From: Pegethrix bostrychoides GSE-TBD4-15B
Lineage (GTDB): Bacteria; Cyanobacteriota; Cyanobacteriia; Elainellales; Elainellaceae
Assembly: GCA_019359155.1 (NCBI GenBank)
Contig: JAHHHV010000005.1
Coordinates: 1 to 64,000, forward strand
Direction: 5' to 3'
Length of the DNA stretch: 64,000 nt
Numbering within the stretch: position 1 is the stretch's first letter; the number at the start of each line of letters is the position of its first letter. Of the stretch, positions 36,972 to 46,709 are shown piece by piece. The notes below the pieces were generated by a model, which worked only from the letters and a program-made list of their open reading frames with translations, searched no databases and was not told the DNA's origin. The translations under genes were made by a program, and so were the position numbers.

Positions 36972-37008
36972 GATTAAGCGAGGCTGCAAGATGGCTCGCG
37001 CAGCGTGA

Positions 37009-38070
37009 TCAAAGCGGCAGGGGCAGCGGACAGATCAGCAGAGGTACGCCTTGACTGTCGAGCGGACGGGCAAACAGAAAGCCCTGTCCCCGATGACAAC
37101 CCAACGACTGAAGCTTCAACGCCTGCTCCTCGGTTTCTACACCTTCGGCAATCACGTCGATGCCCAAGCTCTGAGCCAAGTTGGCAATAGCTCGCACCAG
37201 GTATTCGCCGCGCTCGGAGGACAGCTGCTGCACAAATGATCGATCAATTTTTAGGACATCCAACGGCAGCTCCAGCAGACGGCTGAGCGAAGAGTAGCCT
37301 GTACCAAAGTCATCGATATAGAGCTGTACGCCCAGCACCTGAAGCTGACTCAGCACTAGCTCAATCACGTCAGTATTGCTCATAATCGAGCTTTCGGTAA
37401 TCTCCAGCTTCAAGCTCTGGGCAGACAGTCCGGTTTCTTGTAAGATTTGCTCAATTTGCTCTGGCAGATCGGGGCAGGCAATCTGGTGGCAGGAGAGATT
37501 GACGCTAATCGTGAGGGAGTTGAAAGCCGGAAACTTCTGCCGCCAGATTTGCAGCTGCTGGCAGGCTTCTCGAATTACCCAGGTACCAATGTCAATGATT
37601 GAGCCGGACGCTTCAGCCAGCGGAATAAACTGCGTGGGTGAAACGATTCCTAGCGTCGGGTGATGCCAGCGTGCCAGTACTTCAAAGCCGGTAACTTCGC
37701 CATTGTTGAGCGCAACAATCGGCTGATATTGCAGCCGCAGCTGACGGTGCGGCAAAGCTAGCATCAAATCGCGCTCTAGCCGCAGCCGCCCTAGCTCTTC
37801 GCTAGACAGACTCACAACGCAGTCTGACTCTTGCTCTAGTGCCGCAGTCAGCCGCATCAGCCGCTCGACGTTATTGGCGGCAATCTTGACCATTCGCTGT
37901 CCCTGATCAGAGAGTGATCCGAGCTTACCACTCCCCAACAGATCCAGCGCCCCCTGAATCACCGTCAGCGGCGTTCGCAGCTCATGGCTGATATCTAAAG
38001 AAGTCTCATCTGGCGAAACAGCATAGTGAGAGCTAGAACTTGTGGAACAGTGAAACTTACGGGTTGTCAT
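37009..38070 (-). CDS. HisKA phospho-acceptor helix fused to EAL phosphodiesterase, no ATPase domain
   Basis: 353 residues. Residues 20-85 are a HisKA-like helical hairpin with a complete H-box (ISHELRTP, His29). It is closely similar in pattern (GKLGSLSDQG, KIAANNVERLMRLT) to the HisKA of the neighbouring PAS kinase. There is no HATPase; instead an EAL domain spans about 100-345. Catalytic motifs look intact: FEVLARW at 129-135 (EVL for EAL), SVNLS, LEITESS, YIDDFGTGYSS, LKIDRSF, AEGVETEEQ and GQGFLFARPL. It should hydrolyse c-di-GMP to pGpG. It may take phosphate from a kinase in trans or dimerise with one. A gap of about 37 bp leads to the giant kinase gene on the same strand. Confidence 0.88.
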   Translation of the reverse strand: MTTRKFHCSTSSSSHYAVSPDETSLDISHELRTPLTVIQGALDLLGSGKLGSLSDQGQRMVKIAANNVERLMRLTAALEQESDCVVSLSSEELGRLRLERDLMLALPHRQLRLQYQPIVALNNGEVTGFEVLARWHHPTLGIVSPTQFIPLAEASGSIIDIGTWVIREACQQLQIWRQKFPAFNSLTISVNLSCHQIACPDLPEQIEQILQETGLSAQSLKLEITESSIMSNTDVIELVLSQLQVLGVQLYIDDFGTGYSSLSRLLELPLDVLKIDRSFVQQLSSERGEYLVRAIANLAQSLGIDVIAEGVETEEQALKLQSLGCHRGQGFLFARPLDSQGVPLLICPLPLPL

Positions 38071-38559
38071 AAATATGCTGCTCTAGCGCTGCTTCAGGTC
38101 ACCTGCAACTAGGCTAATCGAACCAGAAGCTTCAGTCCAGATCAATCTGCATCCGGCTCGTCAGATTCGACCCAAATCTGGATCAGTCAGGATTTAGAAT
38201 CGGTTTACTGGCAAGTTAGCTCAGGAAGTTGGTTCAGAAGGTTGGTTCAGAAGATCAGTCTGGCTGTAGGCTGGTCTGACTAAAACTGTCTGGCCAAATC
38301 CATCTGGCCTCTGGCTATAGGCTCGCTTGACCGCTGCTCAATAACCAGCTTGAGACAAGGCGGTATTGGGGGCTGTGCCTGTATCAAGTCTATATAAGGT
38401 CAAGCTTGGTAAGGTCAAGCTTGAGAGTTCGAGAATTAGCGTCGAGATTTCAACCTCATCCATATAGATATTAAGGGTCCAATGGTGAAAAAGTCGGGAA
38501 GGCAAGTCATTAACAGCCGGCGACCTGTCTTTGCAAGCTGAGCAGCAGTTGGCCGCCAA
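38071..38559. other. 489-bp spacer with several short tandem repeats
   Basis: It lies between the receiver gene and the EAL gene. It contains GTTGGTTCAGAAG twice in tandem (about 38223-38251) and AAGGTCAAGCTTG twice (about 38396-38425), plus many gcttga and gtctgg words. A 73-codon open frame (38338-38559, minus) exists, but it has no family resemblance and is built partly from these repeats. It probably holds the EAL-kinase promoter. Confidence 0.4.
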
Positions 38560-38940
38560 TTAAGCGTTCCAGCCCAGGACGCTGAGCAGCTGGTCGGCCA
38601 AGCGGGCAGGCTTAAAAGGCTTGGCGATCATGGCTTTCACGCCAAGTTCGGCAAAGCGGCGCTGGTCAGAGATTTGCACTTTTGCAGTCAGCAAAATTAC
38701 GGGGATATGCTGCGTGGCTGGATTGGCCTGTAAATGCTGAAAAACAGTCAGCCCGTCCATATCAGGCAGCATGACATCTAGCAAAATGGCATCAGGCTGC
38801 TCAGTTTCTGCCTTTTCTAATCCTTCTTGACTGGAGCAAGCCACGATCACATCTAGCCCAGCCATAATCTCTAGGCTAGCCTGAGCGACTTCGCGAATAT
38901 CATCTTCATCGTCGATCACTAAAATACATCTACCGGGCAC
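38560..38940 (-). CDS. Single-domain response regulator
   Basis: 126 residues, one complete receiver: VIDDEDD near 7-13, phospho-acceptor in AILLDVMLPDMDG near 53, Thr in LLTAK near 83, and Lys in IAKPFKP near 105. The start is GTG at 38940, supported by GGAGG 7 bp upstream. It has no output domain, so it acts as a CheY-like phosphate shuttle or docking protein. The PAS kinase lies 95 bp upstream on the same strand. Confidence 0.92.
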   Translation of the reverse strand: MPGRCILVIDDEDDIREVAQASLEIMAGLDVIVACSSQEGLEKAETEQPDAILLDVMLPDMDGLTVFQHLQANPATQHIPVILLTAKVQISDQRRFAELGVKAMIAKPFKPARLADQLLSVLGWNA

Positions 38941-39035
38941 TCAACACCTCCACAAGCTCATTGGCTTCAGTCTTCCCCATCCATATCTCCATCCCTCCAT
39001 GTCTCTGTAGCTCCGTTTCTCTATATTCCAATTCT

Positions 39036-40646
39036 CTATACCTCCACCGCAACGCGCTGCATCGGTAGCGCCAGATAGAAGGTGCTGCCCTGCCCCAAAA
39101 CGCTCTCAGCCCAGAGCCGCCCCTGATGATACTGCACAATGCTGCGGCAGATCGTTAGCCCCAGCCCAGCCCCGCCTTGCCGCCTGCTGTCAGAGGCATC
39201 GACCTGCTGAAACTGCCCAAAAATTGTTTCTAGCTTGTCTGCTGGAATGCCTAGCCCCTGGTCTTTGACACTGATTATCAGATGAGGAATCGGCGGCAAA
39301 TCGCGGCAGCGAGCCTGCTCTGGAGATTGAACTTCAGCCGTCAGCCAGATGCTGCCACCGGGCTGAGAAGACTGGACTGCGTTCAAAATCAAATGATTTA
39401 GCACCTGAATCGTGCGCTGAGGATCCACGAAAATTTCTGTAGGCTGATGTGTTGGCTGGAGATTGGGCTGGAGGGCGCCTTGAGACAAAGGCGTAACCAG
39501 CAGGCGCACCCCATGCCGATCGGCCATCGGTGAGTTTTGTTCAGCAGCAAGACTCAATAGATGTTCGACATCGCAGGGCTGCTTTTGAATCACGATGTTG
39601 CCGATGCTTAGCCCTTCTAGATCCAAGATATTGCCCGTGAGCTGAACCAGCCTGTCGATATTGTTAGCGGCAATTTCCAGCATTCGTAGCCCCTGCCCAG
39701 ACAGCTCGCCAAGCTTACCCGTAAGCAGCAGCTCGATTGAGCCTTGCAGGGAGGCAAGTGGCGTTCGCAGCTCATGATTAATAATCGAGATGAATTCGTC
39801 TTTCATCCGCTGCACCATTTGCCGCTCGCTAATATCGCGTGCGATCATCGCCAGCCCCTCAATTGCGCCATCTGCATCTTTTACTAGAGAAACTGTCAGC
39901 GAAACTTCGATGAGTTCGCCTGTTTTGCGCCGCTGCACCACTTGTTGGCAATCAATCTGCTGACAGCCAATCTGCTGACAGCCAATCGCCTGCCGAGATG
40001 CAGCGGCGGCCTGGCTTTGAGGCTCGGCAGGATGGGCTGCACCAAAATCGAGCTGAACGGGGCGAGCTGAGCTGACGTGAGGGTAGATTAAGCTGGCCAG
40101 CGGCTGACCGATCACTTCAGCAGCGCTATAGCCATAGAGCTGCTCTGCCCCCGGATTCCAGGTGAGTACCGCTCCCTGCAAATCGGTGCTGACAATCGCA
40201 TCTTCCGACGACTCGACAATTGCCGCCAGCCGAGAGAGAGCCGCCTCAGCCGCTCGCTTAGCTCGCCGACTCTCAGCATCTTTTAGCTCGCGCGCAATGG
40301 CCGGAACCAGTCGCTTGATCTGCCCCTTGAATAAGTAGTCGTTTGCTCCAGCTCGCATCATCTCAACGGCAACATCTTCACCCATCATGCCTGAAAGCAC
40401 AATAAAGGGAATGTCAAGCTGGGCGGCCTGCAAGATTTTCAGCGCGTCGGGAGCGCTAAATGCGGGCATTAAATAGTCGCAGATCAGCAGATCCCAGGAC
40501 TGGCGCTGCAGGGCCAGCTGCATTGTAGCTGCGCCATCCACCCGCTGATAGTCGGGAGCGTAGCCGCCGTTGCGGAGCGCCTGCAAAATAATCTGCATGT
40601 CTGCTTCAGAATCTTCAACAAATAAGACTCGCAAAGGAGTGTTCAT
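39036..40646 (-). CDS. Hybrid sensor kinase: receiver-PAS-HisKA-HATPase
   Basis: About 536 residues from ATG 40646; a TTG 9 bp upstream is in frame. Receiver (about 8-125; FVEDSEAD, LLICDYLMP phospho-Asp, YLFKGQ lysine), PAS (about 140-275; SSEDAIVSTDLQGAVLTWN), HisKA with INHELRTPLASL near 292, and HATPase (about 390-530; LNHLILNAVQ, DQGLGIP, GAGLGLTI). A repeat-derived insertion CQQIGCQQIDCQQ lies inside the PAS domain. Its HisKA is the closest in-window relative of the helical part of the EAL protein. It is divergent from hetR with a 371-bp shared region, and the single-domain receiver follows it. Confidence 0.9.
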   Translation of the reverse strand: MNTPLRVLFVEDSEADMQIILQALRNGGYAPDYQRVDGAATMQLALQRQSWDLLICDYLMPAFSAPDALKILQAAQLDIPFIVLSGMMGEDVAVEMMRAGANDYLFKGQIKRLVPAIARELKDAESRRAKRAAEAALSRLAAIVESSEDAIVSTDLQGAVLTWNPGAEQLYGYSAAEVIGQPLASLIYPHVSSARPVQLDFGAAHPAEPQSQAAAASRQAIGCQQIGCQQIDCQQVVQRRKTGELIEVSLTVSLVKDADGAIEGLAMIARDISERQMVQRMKDEFISIINHELRTPLASLQGSIELLLTGKLGELSGQGLRMLEIAANNIDRLVQLTGNILDLEGLSIGNIVIQKQPCDVEHLLSLAAEQNSPMADRHGVRLLVTPLSQGALQPNLQPTHQPTEIFVDPQRTIQVLNHLILNAVQSSQPGGSIWLTAEVQSPEQARCRDLPPIPHLIISVKDQGLGIPADKLETIFGQFQQVDASDSRRQGGAGLGLTICRSIVQYHQGRLWAESVLGQGSTFYLALPMQRVAVEV

Positions 40647-42085
<1,439 letters not shown>

Positions 42086-42162
42086 TTCATACCCAAATCA
42101 GCACCGCATCAATATCGAAATTCTTACCGAGTCAGAGCTTCAATATCTGGCCGAAATCTAGC

Positions 42163-44079
42163 CTACATTTGACGGCTCGACAGCTGGATCGGTTTCAAGG
42201 GTGCTGGTGAACTGCGGCGTAGCCGATTTAGGATGCGGATCGAGAATTCTGCGGGTTGGACAGGTTTGAGCAGCAGATCATCTGCACCCGCTGCAAAAAT
42301 TTGCTGTTCGGTTTGCGGATCGCATTGAGCTGTCAAAAATACAATCGGCAGCCAGTTCCACTGAAGGTCACAGCGCACAGTCTGGCATAGCTCAATGCCG
42401 TTAATCTCAGGCATGTTGACATCAAGGATAAGCAAATCAGGATTAACTTGGTTGAGGACATCCCAGAGCCGAACCGAGTCTGTTAGCTCGCTCAGATGAA
42501 TTGAGTCATCCAGCCAGACTGCTAGAAGTTGAGCAATCAGCGGATCATCGTCAACAACTAGGACTCTAAATGCAGCTTTAGGGGCTGGATACCGCAGATT
42601 TAACGCCGACTCTAGCGCCGACTGGAGCAAAGCTTGTGAAGCTGACCTGGGCAGAAACAGCTGCCCACCCGCCTGCAGGGCATTGACTCGGGTGCGCGCA
42701 GTGGTCTGCTCAGACAGAAACACGATGGGCACAGAGGGATCTGCCTGCAACAACTCTAGTAGCTCTATTGCCCGTTGATCTGACTCTAGACAGGCATAGT
42801 CGATGAAGGCAATCTGAGGTCGCAGCAGCTGGCATTGCGCGATGGCGCTCTCAACTGTGGTGACGGTGATCAGATGCAACGCCTGCTCAGCCATCTGAGC
42901 CGCAATAGCTGAAACGCAGGTTTGGTCTTGAGCCAAGAGCAGCAGCGGTTCAGCCTCAGGGTGAGCAGCCAAGCTGCGAGAAATTCGCTCAGCTCTATCG
43001 CCTGTTGCAGCCCTACTACCTTGCTGAAGCAATGCCTGTAACGACTGCACCCACTGTTCAAACTGGGCGAGCTGAGTCGAGTCGGGCAAGCGATCTGAAC
43101 TAGTCGGGATAGAAAGCTGGTGCAGCGCAGTTTCCAGCCGCTGAGCGATTTTTGAACCAGACTCAAAGCCAAACGTACCGAGCGAGCCAACCAGCTTGTG
43201 AGCAGACTGTATGGCAGCTTGATGTAGACCTGGACTCAGCGCTGCCGCTTTCAGCGCCTCTAAAGCCTGTTCTAATAGAGTGACTCGCTCCAGATTAACG
43301 CTTTTGGTGCGCTGCCAAATCATAGACATAGAGCGGCTAAGATCGGCCTGCCGCGCTGAATTCGAGCCGAAATCAGGGCGTTGCGCTAGTTTGGATTCTG
43401 CCAGGTAAGCTGGATTAATCCGATAGCCCTGCCCATAGAGCGTTTCGATCAAATGACCAGCCCCAACCGCATCCAGCTTGCGACGAATGCTTTTGATGTG
43501 AGACTTAACGGTATCTTCATTCGGCGGATCTTCGTTAAACGACCAGATTTGATCAACAATTGCGCTGCGGCTAAACACCCGATGCTGATGGCGCAAAAAC
43601 AGCTCCAGCAGCAAATATTCTTTGCGGCTAAAGCGCAGCAGCTGAGTTCCATAGGTAATCTCGCAGGCCACTGGATTGAGGCAAAGGTCACCGCAGCGCA
43701 GCACAGTCTCTGTGATCGGATTACCGCGACGCAGCAGTGCATGGATGCGGGCAGCTAGCTCTTGAATGTCAAACGGCTTGACAAGATAGTCATCTGCGCC
43801 TGACTGCAAGCCTAGCAGCTTGTCGCTAATCGCATCTTGAGCGGTTAGCAGCATAATCAAAGACTGTTTTTTGTGATCTCGCAATCTCCGGCAGAGGTTA
43901 ATCCCGTCCAGTTTCGGCAGCACAATGTCGAGCAAAACCAGATCATAGGGGAATGATTCGGCCATCTCCCAGCCCATCTCGCCATCTGTAGCCGTATCCA
44001 CAATGTAATTCTGCTGCGCTAAAGCTGTAGTCACAAGGTCAAGAATGCTTTCATCATCTTCCACCAGCAGAATTCTCAT
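42163..44079 (-). CDS. Multidomain response regulator: receiver, OmpR DNA-binding, HPt, pseudo-receiver, receiver
   Basis: 638 residues. Receiver 1 (about 1-118; VEDDES, VLLDIVLPKLDG, YLVKPF); OmpR/PhoB winged helix (about 130-226; SRKEYLLLELFLRH, VKSHIKSIRRKL, GQGYRI); HPt (about 260-350) with phospho-His in SAHKLVGSLGTFG; a second receiver-like domain (about 365-485) that keeps an Asp (AFIDY) but lacks the acidic pair and the Lys; and receiver 3 (about 495-620; VVDDDP, LILDVNMPEING, LLLKPV). It can bind DNA and take phosphate at Asp and His sites, so it is a natural end or hub of a relay with the three kinases nearby. It is convergent with hetR, 77 bp away. Confidence 0.92.
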   Translation of the reverse strand: MRILLVEDDESILDLVTTALAQQNYIVDTATDGEMGWEMAESFPYDLVLLDIVLPKLDGINLCRRLRDHKKQSLIMLLTAQDAISDKLLGLQSGADDYLVKPFDIQELAARIHALLRRGNPITETVLRCGDLCLNPVACEITYGTQLLRFSRKEYLLLELFLRHQHRVFSRSAIVDQIWSFNEDPPNEDTVKSHIKSIRRKLDAVGAGHLIETLYGQGYRINPAYLAESKLAQRPDFGSNSARQADLSRSMSMIWQRTKSVNLERVTLLEQALEALKAAALSPGLHQAAIQSAHKLVGSLGTFGFESGSKIAQRLETALHQLSIPTSSDRLPDSTQLAQFEQWVQSLQALLQQGSRAATGDRAERISRSLAAHPEAEPLLLLAQDQTCVSAIAAQMAEQALHLITVTTVESAIAQCQLLRPQIAFIDYACLESDQRAIELLELLQADPSVPIVFLSEQTTARTRVNALQAGGQLFLPRSASQALLQSALESALNLRYPAPKAAFRVLVVDDDPLIAQLLAVWLDDSIHLSELTDSVRLWDVLNQVNPDLLILDVNMPEINGIELCQTVRCDLQWNWLPIVFLTAQCDPQTEQQIFAAGADDLLLKPVQPAEFSIRILNRLRRSSPAPLKPIQLSSRQM

Positions 44080-44805
44080 ATCGGTTCTTATCTTTGTTCT
44101 GATTTCAGGTTAAATCTTATATTTCTGATCAATATCTTAACTAATGGCAACTCCAGAGCGAGCCTAGAGCTAGGCTGAGCGCTGCTGATCAGGCTCAAAC
44201 CGGCTGTTCTGGGAGTCTCAGTGGGCTGTATTTGACAGCTAAGTAATTTCCACTTTTTTGCCAAACCGTTTAGAAATTCATTTAGAAATCCATGCTGAGA
44301 CTGCCAATTTTTTTTACCGCCTGAGTCTTAATCCTGAGCCTCGCTCCCACCCTTTAACCCAAACGCTAGGCCACTGAGATAGTTACAGTAGCTTGGGATA
44401 GTTACAACAACTTTAATTTTCCACAGATTTTCCACTTTTTAACTATATATTCTTTAGCTAGACTGTTGATTAAGACGCATGTTGGTGAAGCTAGATTGGC
44501 GGCGGCTGATTAAAGCGGCTGAATGAGCCGACCGAACGAGACGATTTAGGAAAAGATGTCAGCGGAGATTACTCCCTTAAAGTTGATTACCGGCTCCCTG
44601 CTAGAAGATGCGGCTGTAGCGCCGCTGGGTTGAGTTTTATCTTGTGAGGCTTGAGCCTAATTGATTTGCAACGGCTAGGCAAATCTGGGCTCGCAGTTGC
44701 GACCTTAGACAGTGTTCGGGGAGCAATAGAATCATCACAATCAACAGCAAGGTCAGAGTAAGGTCAGAGCAAGGCCAAAAGAGAGCCACAGTAAGGGTAG
44801 AAACC
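44080..44805. other. 726-bp intergenic region with GTTACA repeats and a small frame
   Basis: Upstream of the multidomain regulator and of the 112-aa gene. GATAGTTACA occurs twice as a direct repeat (44378-44387 and 44397-44406), resembling half-sites for OmpR-type regulators. An A+T-rich ACTATATATTCTTT lies at about 44442. A 25-codon frame with its own AGGA site starts at 44556. AAGGTCAGAG-type 12-bp repeats precede the next gene. No larger gene or RNA is recognised. Confidence 0.4.
44556..44633 (+). CDS. Possible 25-residue small protein
   Basis: The frame begins MSAEITPLKL and ends in EDAAVAPLG before TGA. AGGA sits at a good distance (about 5 bp) before the ATG, which is better than for most genes in this window. 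There is no homology that I can name and chance is not excluded. Confidence 0.25.
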   Translation: MSAEITPLKLITGSLLEDAAVAPLG

Positions 44806-45144
44806 ATGGAAACGCTGTTAATTAACGAGCAATTTGTCTCTCAGTTCAAGTACTGGCAAGCAGGGCAGATTCGCACGGGCATGAGATTTCGCAATAACCT
44901 CTTTGAACATGTTGCTCAGTTTAAGGCCAACCAGCGACCTCAAGCTTTTGAGCTAGCCTGGAAACTTACCCAGGCGGGTCAAGAGGCAATCGTGACGGCT
45001 TCTACAGCCCAATATACAGTTTGGGTCAGTCTGCGCTCTAAAGAGTTAATCTTACCCATTCGCGAACAGCCACAGATTGCACCGTTTGAGCAGGTTACTC
45101 CAGACAATCAGCAGCATCAGCTGAAAATTGCGCTCTCAGCCTAG
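44806..45144 (+). CDS. Hypothetical protein, 112 residues
   Basis: A soluble protein with no signal or membrane segment and no motif I recognise. It starts METLLINEQFVSQFKYW and contains an amphipathic helix-rich first half and a beta-like second half (TAQYTVWVSLRSKELILPI). The ATG follows AGGGTAGAAACC. It stands alone, followed 100 bp later by the redoxin/oxygenase gene on the same strand. Confidence 0.55.
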   Translation: METLLINEQFVSQFKYWQAGQIRTGMRFRNNLFEHVAQFKANQRPQAFELAWKLTQAGQEAIVTASTAQYTVWVSLRSKELILPIREQPQIAPFEQVTPDNQQHQLKIALSA

Positions 45145-45252
45145 CGCGGTCGGCAGCCTGAGTTGTCCCTAAGTTGTCTCTGGGTTGATCGCTGAGTTGA
45201 CAGCCTGCAATCAATCAGAAATACTGGGTTTGCTGTGCATTCTGCATTGACT

Positions 45253-46383
45253 ATGCCTGCGCTAACCGTCGGCGATCCGGCTCCCTGGTTTGTCTCTGCC
45301 TCATCTATTGCAGCAGGTCAAGATTTCGTGATGGGCGGCTATCGGGCGGTGCTCTGCTTTTTAGGCAGCGCAGGTCAGCCGCAAACTCAGGCGGTTCTGC
45401 AAAATTTTTACAGTGCTAGAGCGCAGTTTGTGGCATGGGACATTCACTTTTTTGCGATCAGCATTGATCCCAACGACCGTGGCCTAGAGCAATCGCTTCA
45501 GCCTTGCAGCCACTTTCATCTACTCTGGGACTTCTCAGGAGAAATCAGCATTCGCTACGAGCTGTGTCAAATGGGGCAGTCGAGCGGCATCTCCTATGAC
45601 CCAACCACTTTTGTCCTAGACGAAAATCTACGGATCTTAAATCTATTTGCGCTAGAGACACAGGTCTCGCACGCTCAGCAGGTGCTGCAATATCTGCAAA
45701 CAATACCCGCAGCCCAAGCAACTCAGAGAATTAGCCAGCAGGCTCCAGTTCTGCTGATCCCAAACGTGCTTTCTGCTCAGCTTTGTCAGCAGCTGATCGC
45801 AAGCTACCGTCAGACGGGCGGCGCTGAGTCGGGCATCATGCAGCAACAAGGCGACAAAACAGTGGTCGTACTTCAGCCGACCGTGAAGCGACGGCGAGAC
45901 TGGCTGATTACTGAGCCAGACTTGCTCAACGCGATCAATTTGGCGCTGAGTCGGCGCGTGGTTCCGGAAATTGCCAAAGTATTTCAGTCTCGCGTCACCT
46001 GCTTTGAGCGCTATGTCGTGGCCTGCTACGAAGCTGCCAACCAAGGCTTTTTCCGACCTCATCGGGACAATACTGCCCAAGGCAACCAGCACCGTCGCTT
46101 TGCCCTGACATTAAACCTTAACAACAGCTACAAGGGCGGAGCGCTGCGGTTCCCAGAATACAGCAATCACCTGTACTGCCCTGAGCCGGGAGGAGCAGCA
46201 ATATTTTCCTGCTCGCTGCTCCATGAAGCCACGCCCGTCACGGTAGGCGAACGCTTTGTGCTGCTGTCTTTTCTGTATGGTGACGAAGACGCAAAGCTGC
46301 GTCAGCAGACTCAGGATCAGATTATCCGCACGGGCGTAGCTCAAAACCTGCCCGCCAGCGGTAGAATTGCAGCCAAGCTCTAG
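45253..46383 (+). CDS. Redoxin-like domain fused to 2-oxoglutarate/Fe(II) prolyl-hydroxylase-like domain
   Basis: About 376 residues from ATG 45253; a GTG 18 bp earlier is in frame. Residues 1-150 have a peroxiredoxin/AhpC-like thioredoxin fold (VGDPAPWFV, YRAVLCFLGSAGQ, FVLDENLRI), but the peroxidatic TxxC is absent; the Cys near YRAVLCFL is in the strand. Residues 165-360 are a 2OG-Fe(II) dioxygenase: HRDN (H-x-D iron ligands) near 279, HEATPV (distal His) near 330 and Arg in GERFVLLSF for 2-oxoglutarate. A protein or peptide hydroxylase is the general expectation; the substrate is unknown. Confidence 0.82.
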   Translation: MPALTVGDPAPWFVSASSIAAGQDFVMGGYRAVLCFLGSAGQPQTQAVLQNFYSARAQFVAWDIHFFAISIDPNDRGLEQSLQPCSHFHLLWDFSGEISIRYELCQMGQSSGISYDPTTFVLDENLRILNLFALETQVSHAQQVLQYLQTIPAAQATQRISQQAPVLLIPNVLSAQLCQQLIASYRQTGGAESGIMQQQGDKTVVVLQPTVKRRRDWLITEPDLLNAINLALSRRVVPEIAKVFQSRVTCFERYVVACYEAANQGFFRPHRDNTAQGNQHRRFALTLNLNNSYKGGALRFPEYSNHLYCPEPGGAAIFSCSLLHEATPVTVGERFVLLSFLYGDEDAKLRQQTQDQIIRTGVAQNLPASGRIAAKL

Positions 46384-46384
46384 A

Positions 46385-46606
46385 TCAAGCTCGGCTTATG
46401 TTCAACTTGTAATCAGCATCAAACCAGCATAGGGGCAGCGCTTCACCAGAGGGAAACAGTAGCTCAGCTTTAGTAAATTCTTCTGGGTCTTGCTCTTCCT
46501 CACCGTTTTGTACTTGGCCTGAAACCATCGGGTCTTGCGGGTTGATCAAGGCTTCCACATCAATCACTTTGATTAACGCATCGGAGTCTTTGCTTTTGAG
46601 CAGCAT
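46385..46606 (-). CDS. Small conserved cyanobacterial protein
   Basis: 73 residues, acidic: MLLKSKDSDALIKVIDVEAL at the start, a GEEEQDPEEFTKAELLFPSG core and CWFDADYK near the end. I recall very similar short proteins in many cyanobacteria, sometimes mislabelled acetyltransferase; no function is established. It converges with the oxygenase gene 2 bp away. It lies downstream of hisC on the same strand, separated by a 15-bp tandem repeat. Confidence 0.7.
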   Translation of the reverse strand: MLLKSKDSDALIKVIDVEALINPQDPMVSGQVQNGEEEQDPEEFTKAELLFPSGEALPLCWFDADYKLNISRA

Positions 46607-46668
46607 AGATTTTTGAAGTAATGTTCTATTCCTGATTATCTCGAATCAGGGAAGCGCTGACTTCTATC

Positions 46669-46701
46669 GCTAGAGGGGTTGGCGCTAGAGGGGTTGGCGC
46701 T
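46669..46701. repeat. 15-bp tandem duplication between hisC and the small gene
   Basis: GCTAGAGGGGTTGGC is present twice exactly and then GCT begins a third copy. It lies just downstream of the hisC stop. Confidence 0.95.
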
Positions 46702-46709
46702 GGCAGAGG

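Noticed and set aside
38338-38559. 73-codon open frame after the single-domain receiver gene
   Set aside because: Composed partly of local tandem repeats, no family resemblance and no ribosome-binding site.
38941-39035. Pyrimidine-rich repeats (tctccat, tctctat) between the PAS kinase and receiver genes
   Set aside because: Low-complexity spacer; an apparent minus-strand frame over it is an out-of-frame shadow of the kinase end.
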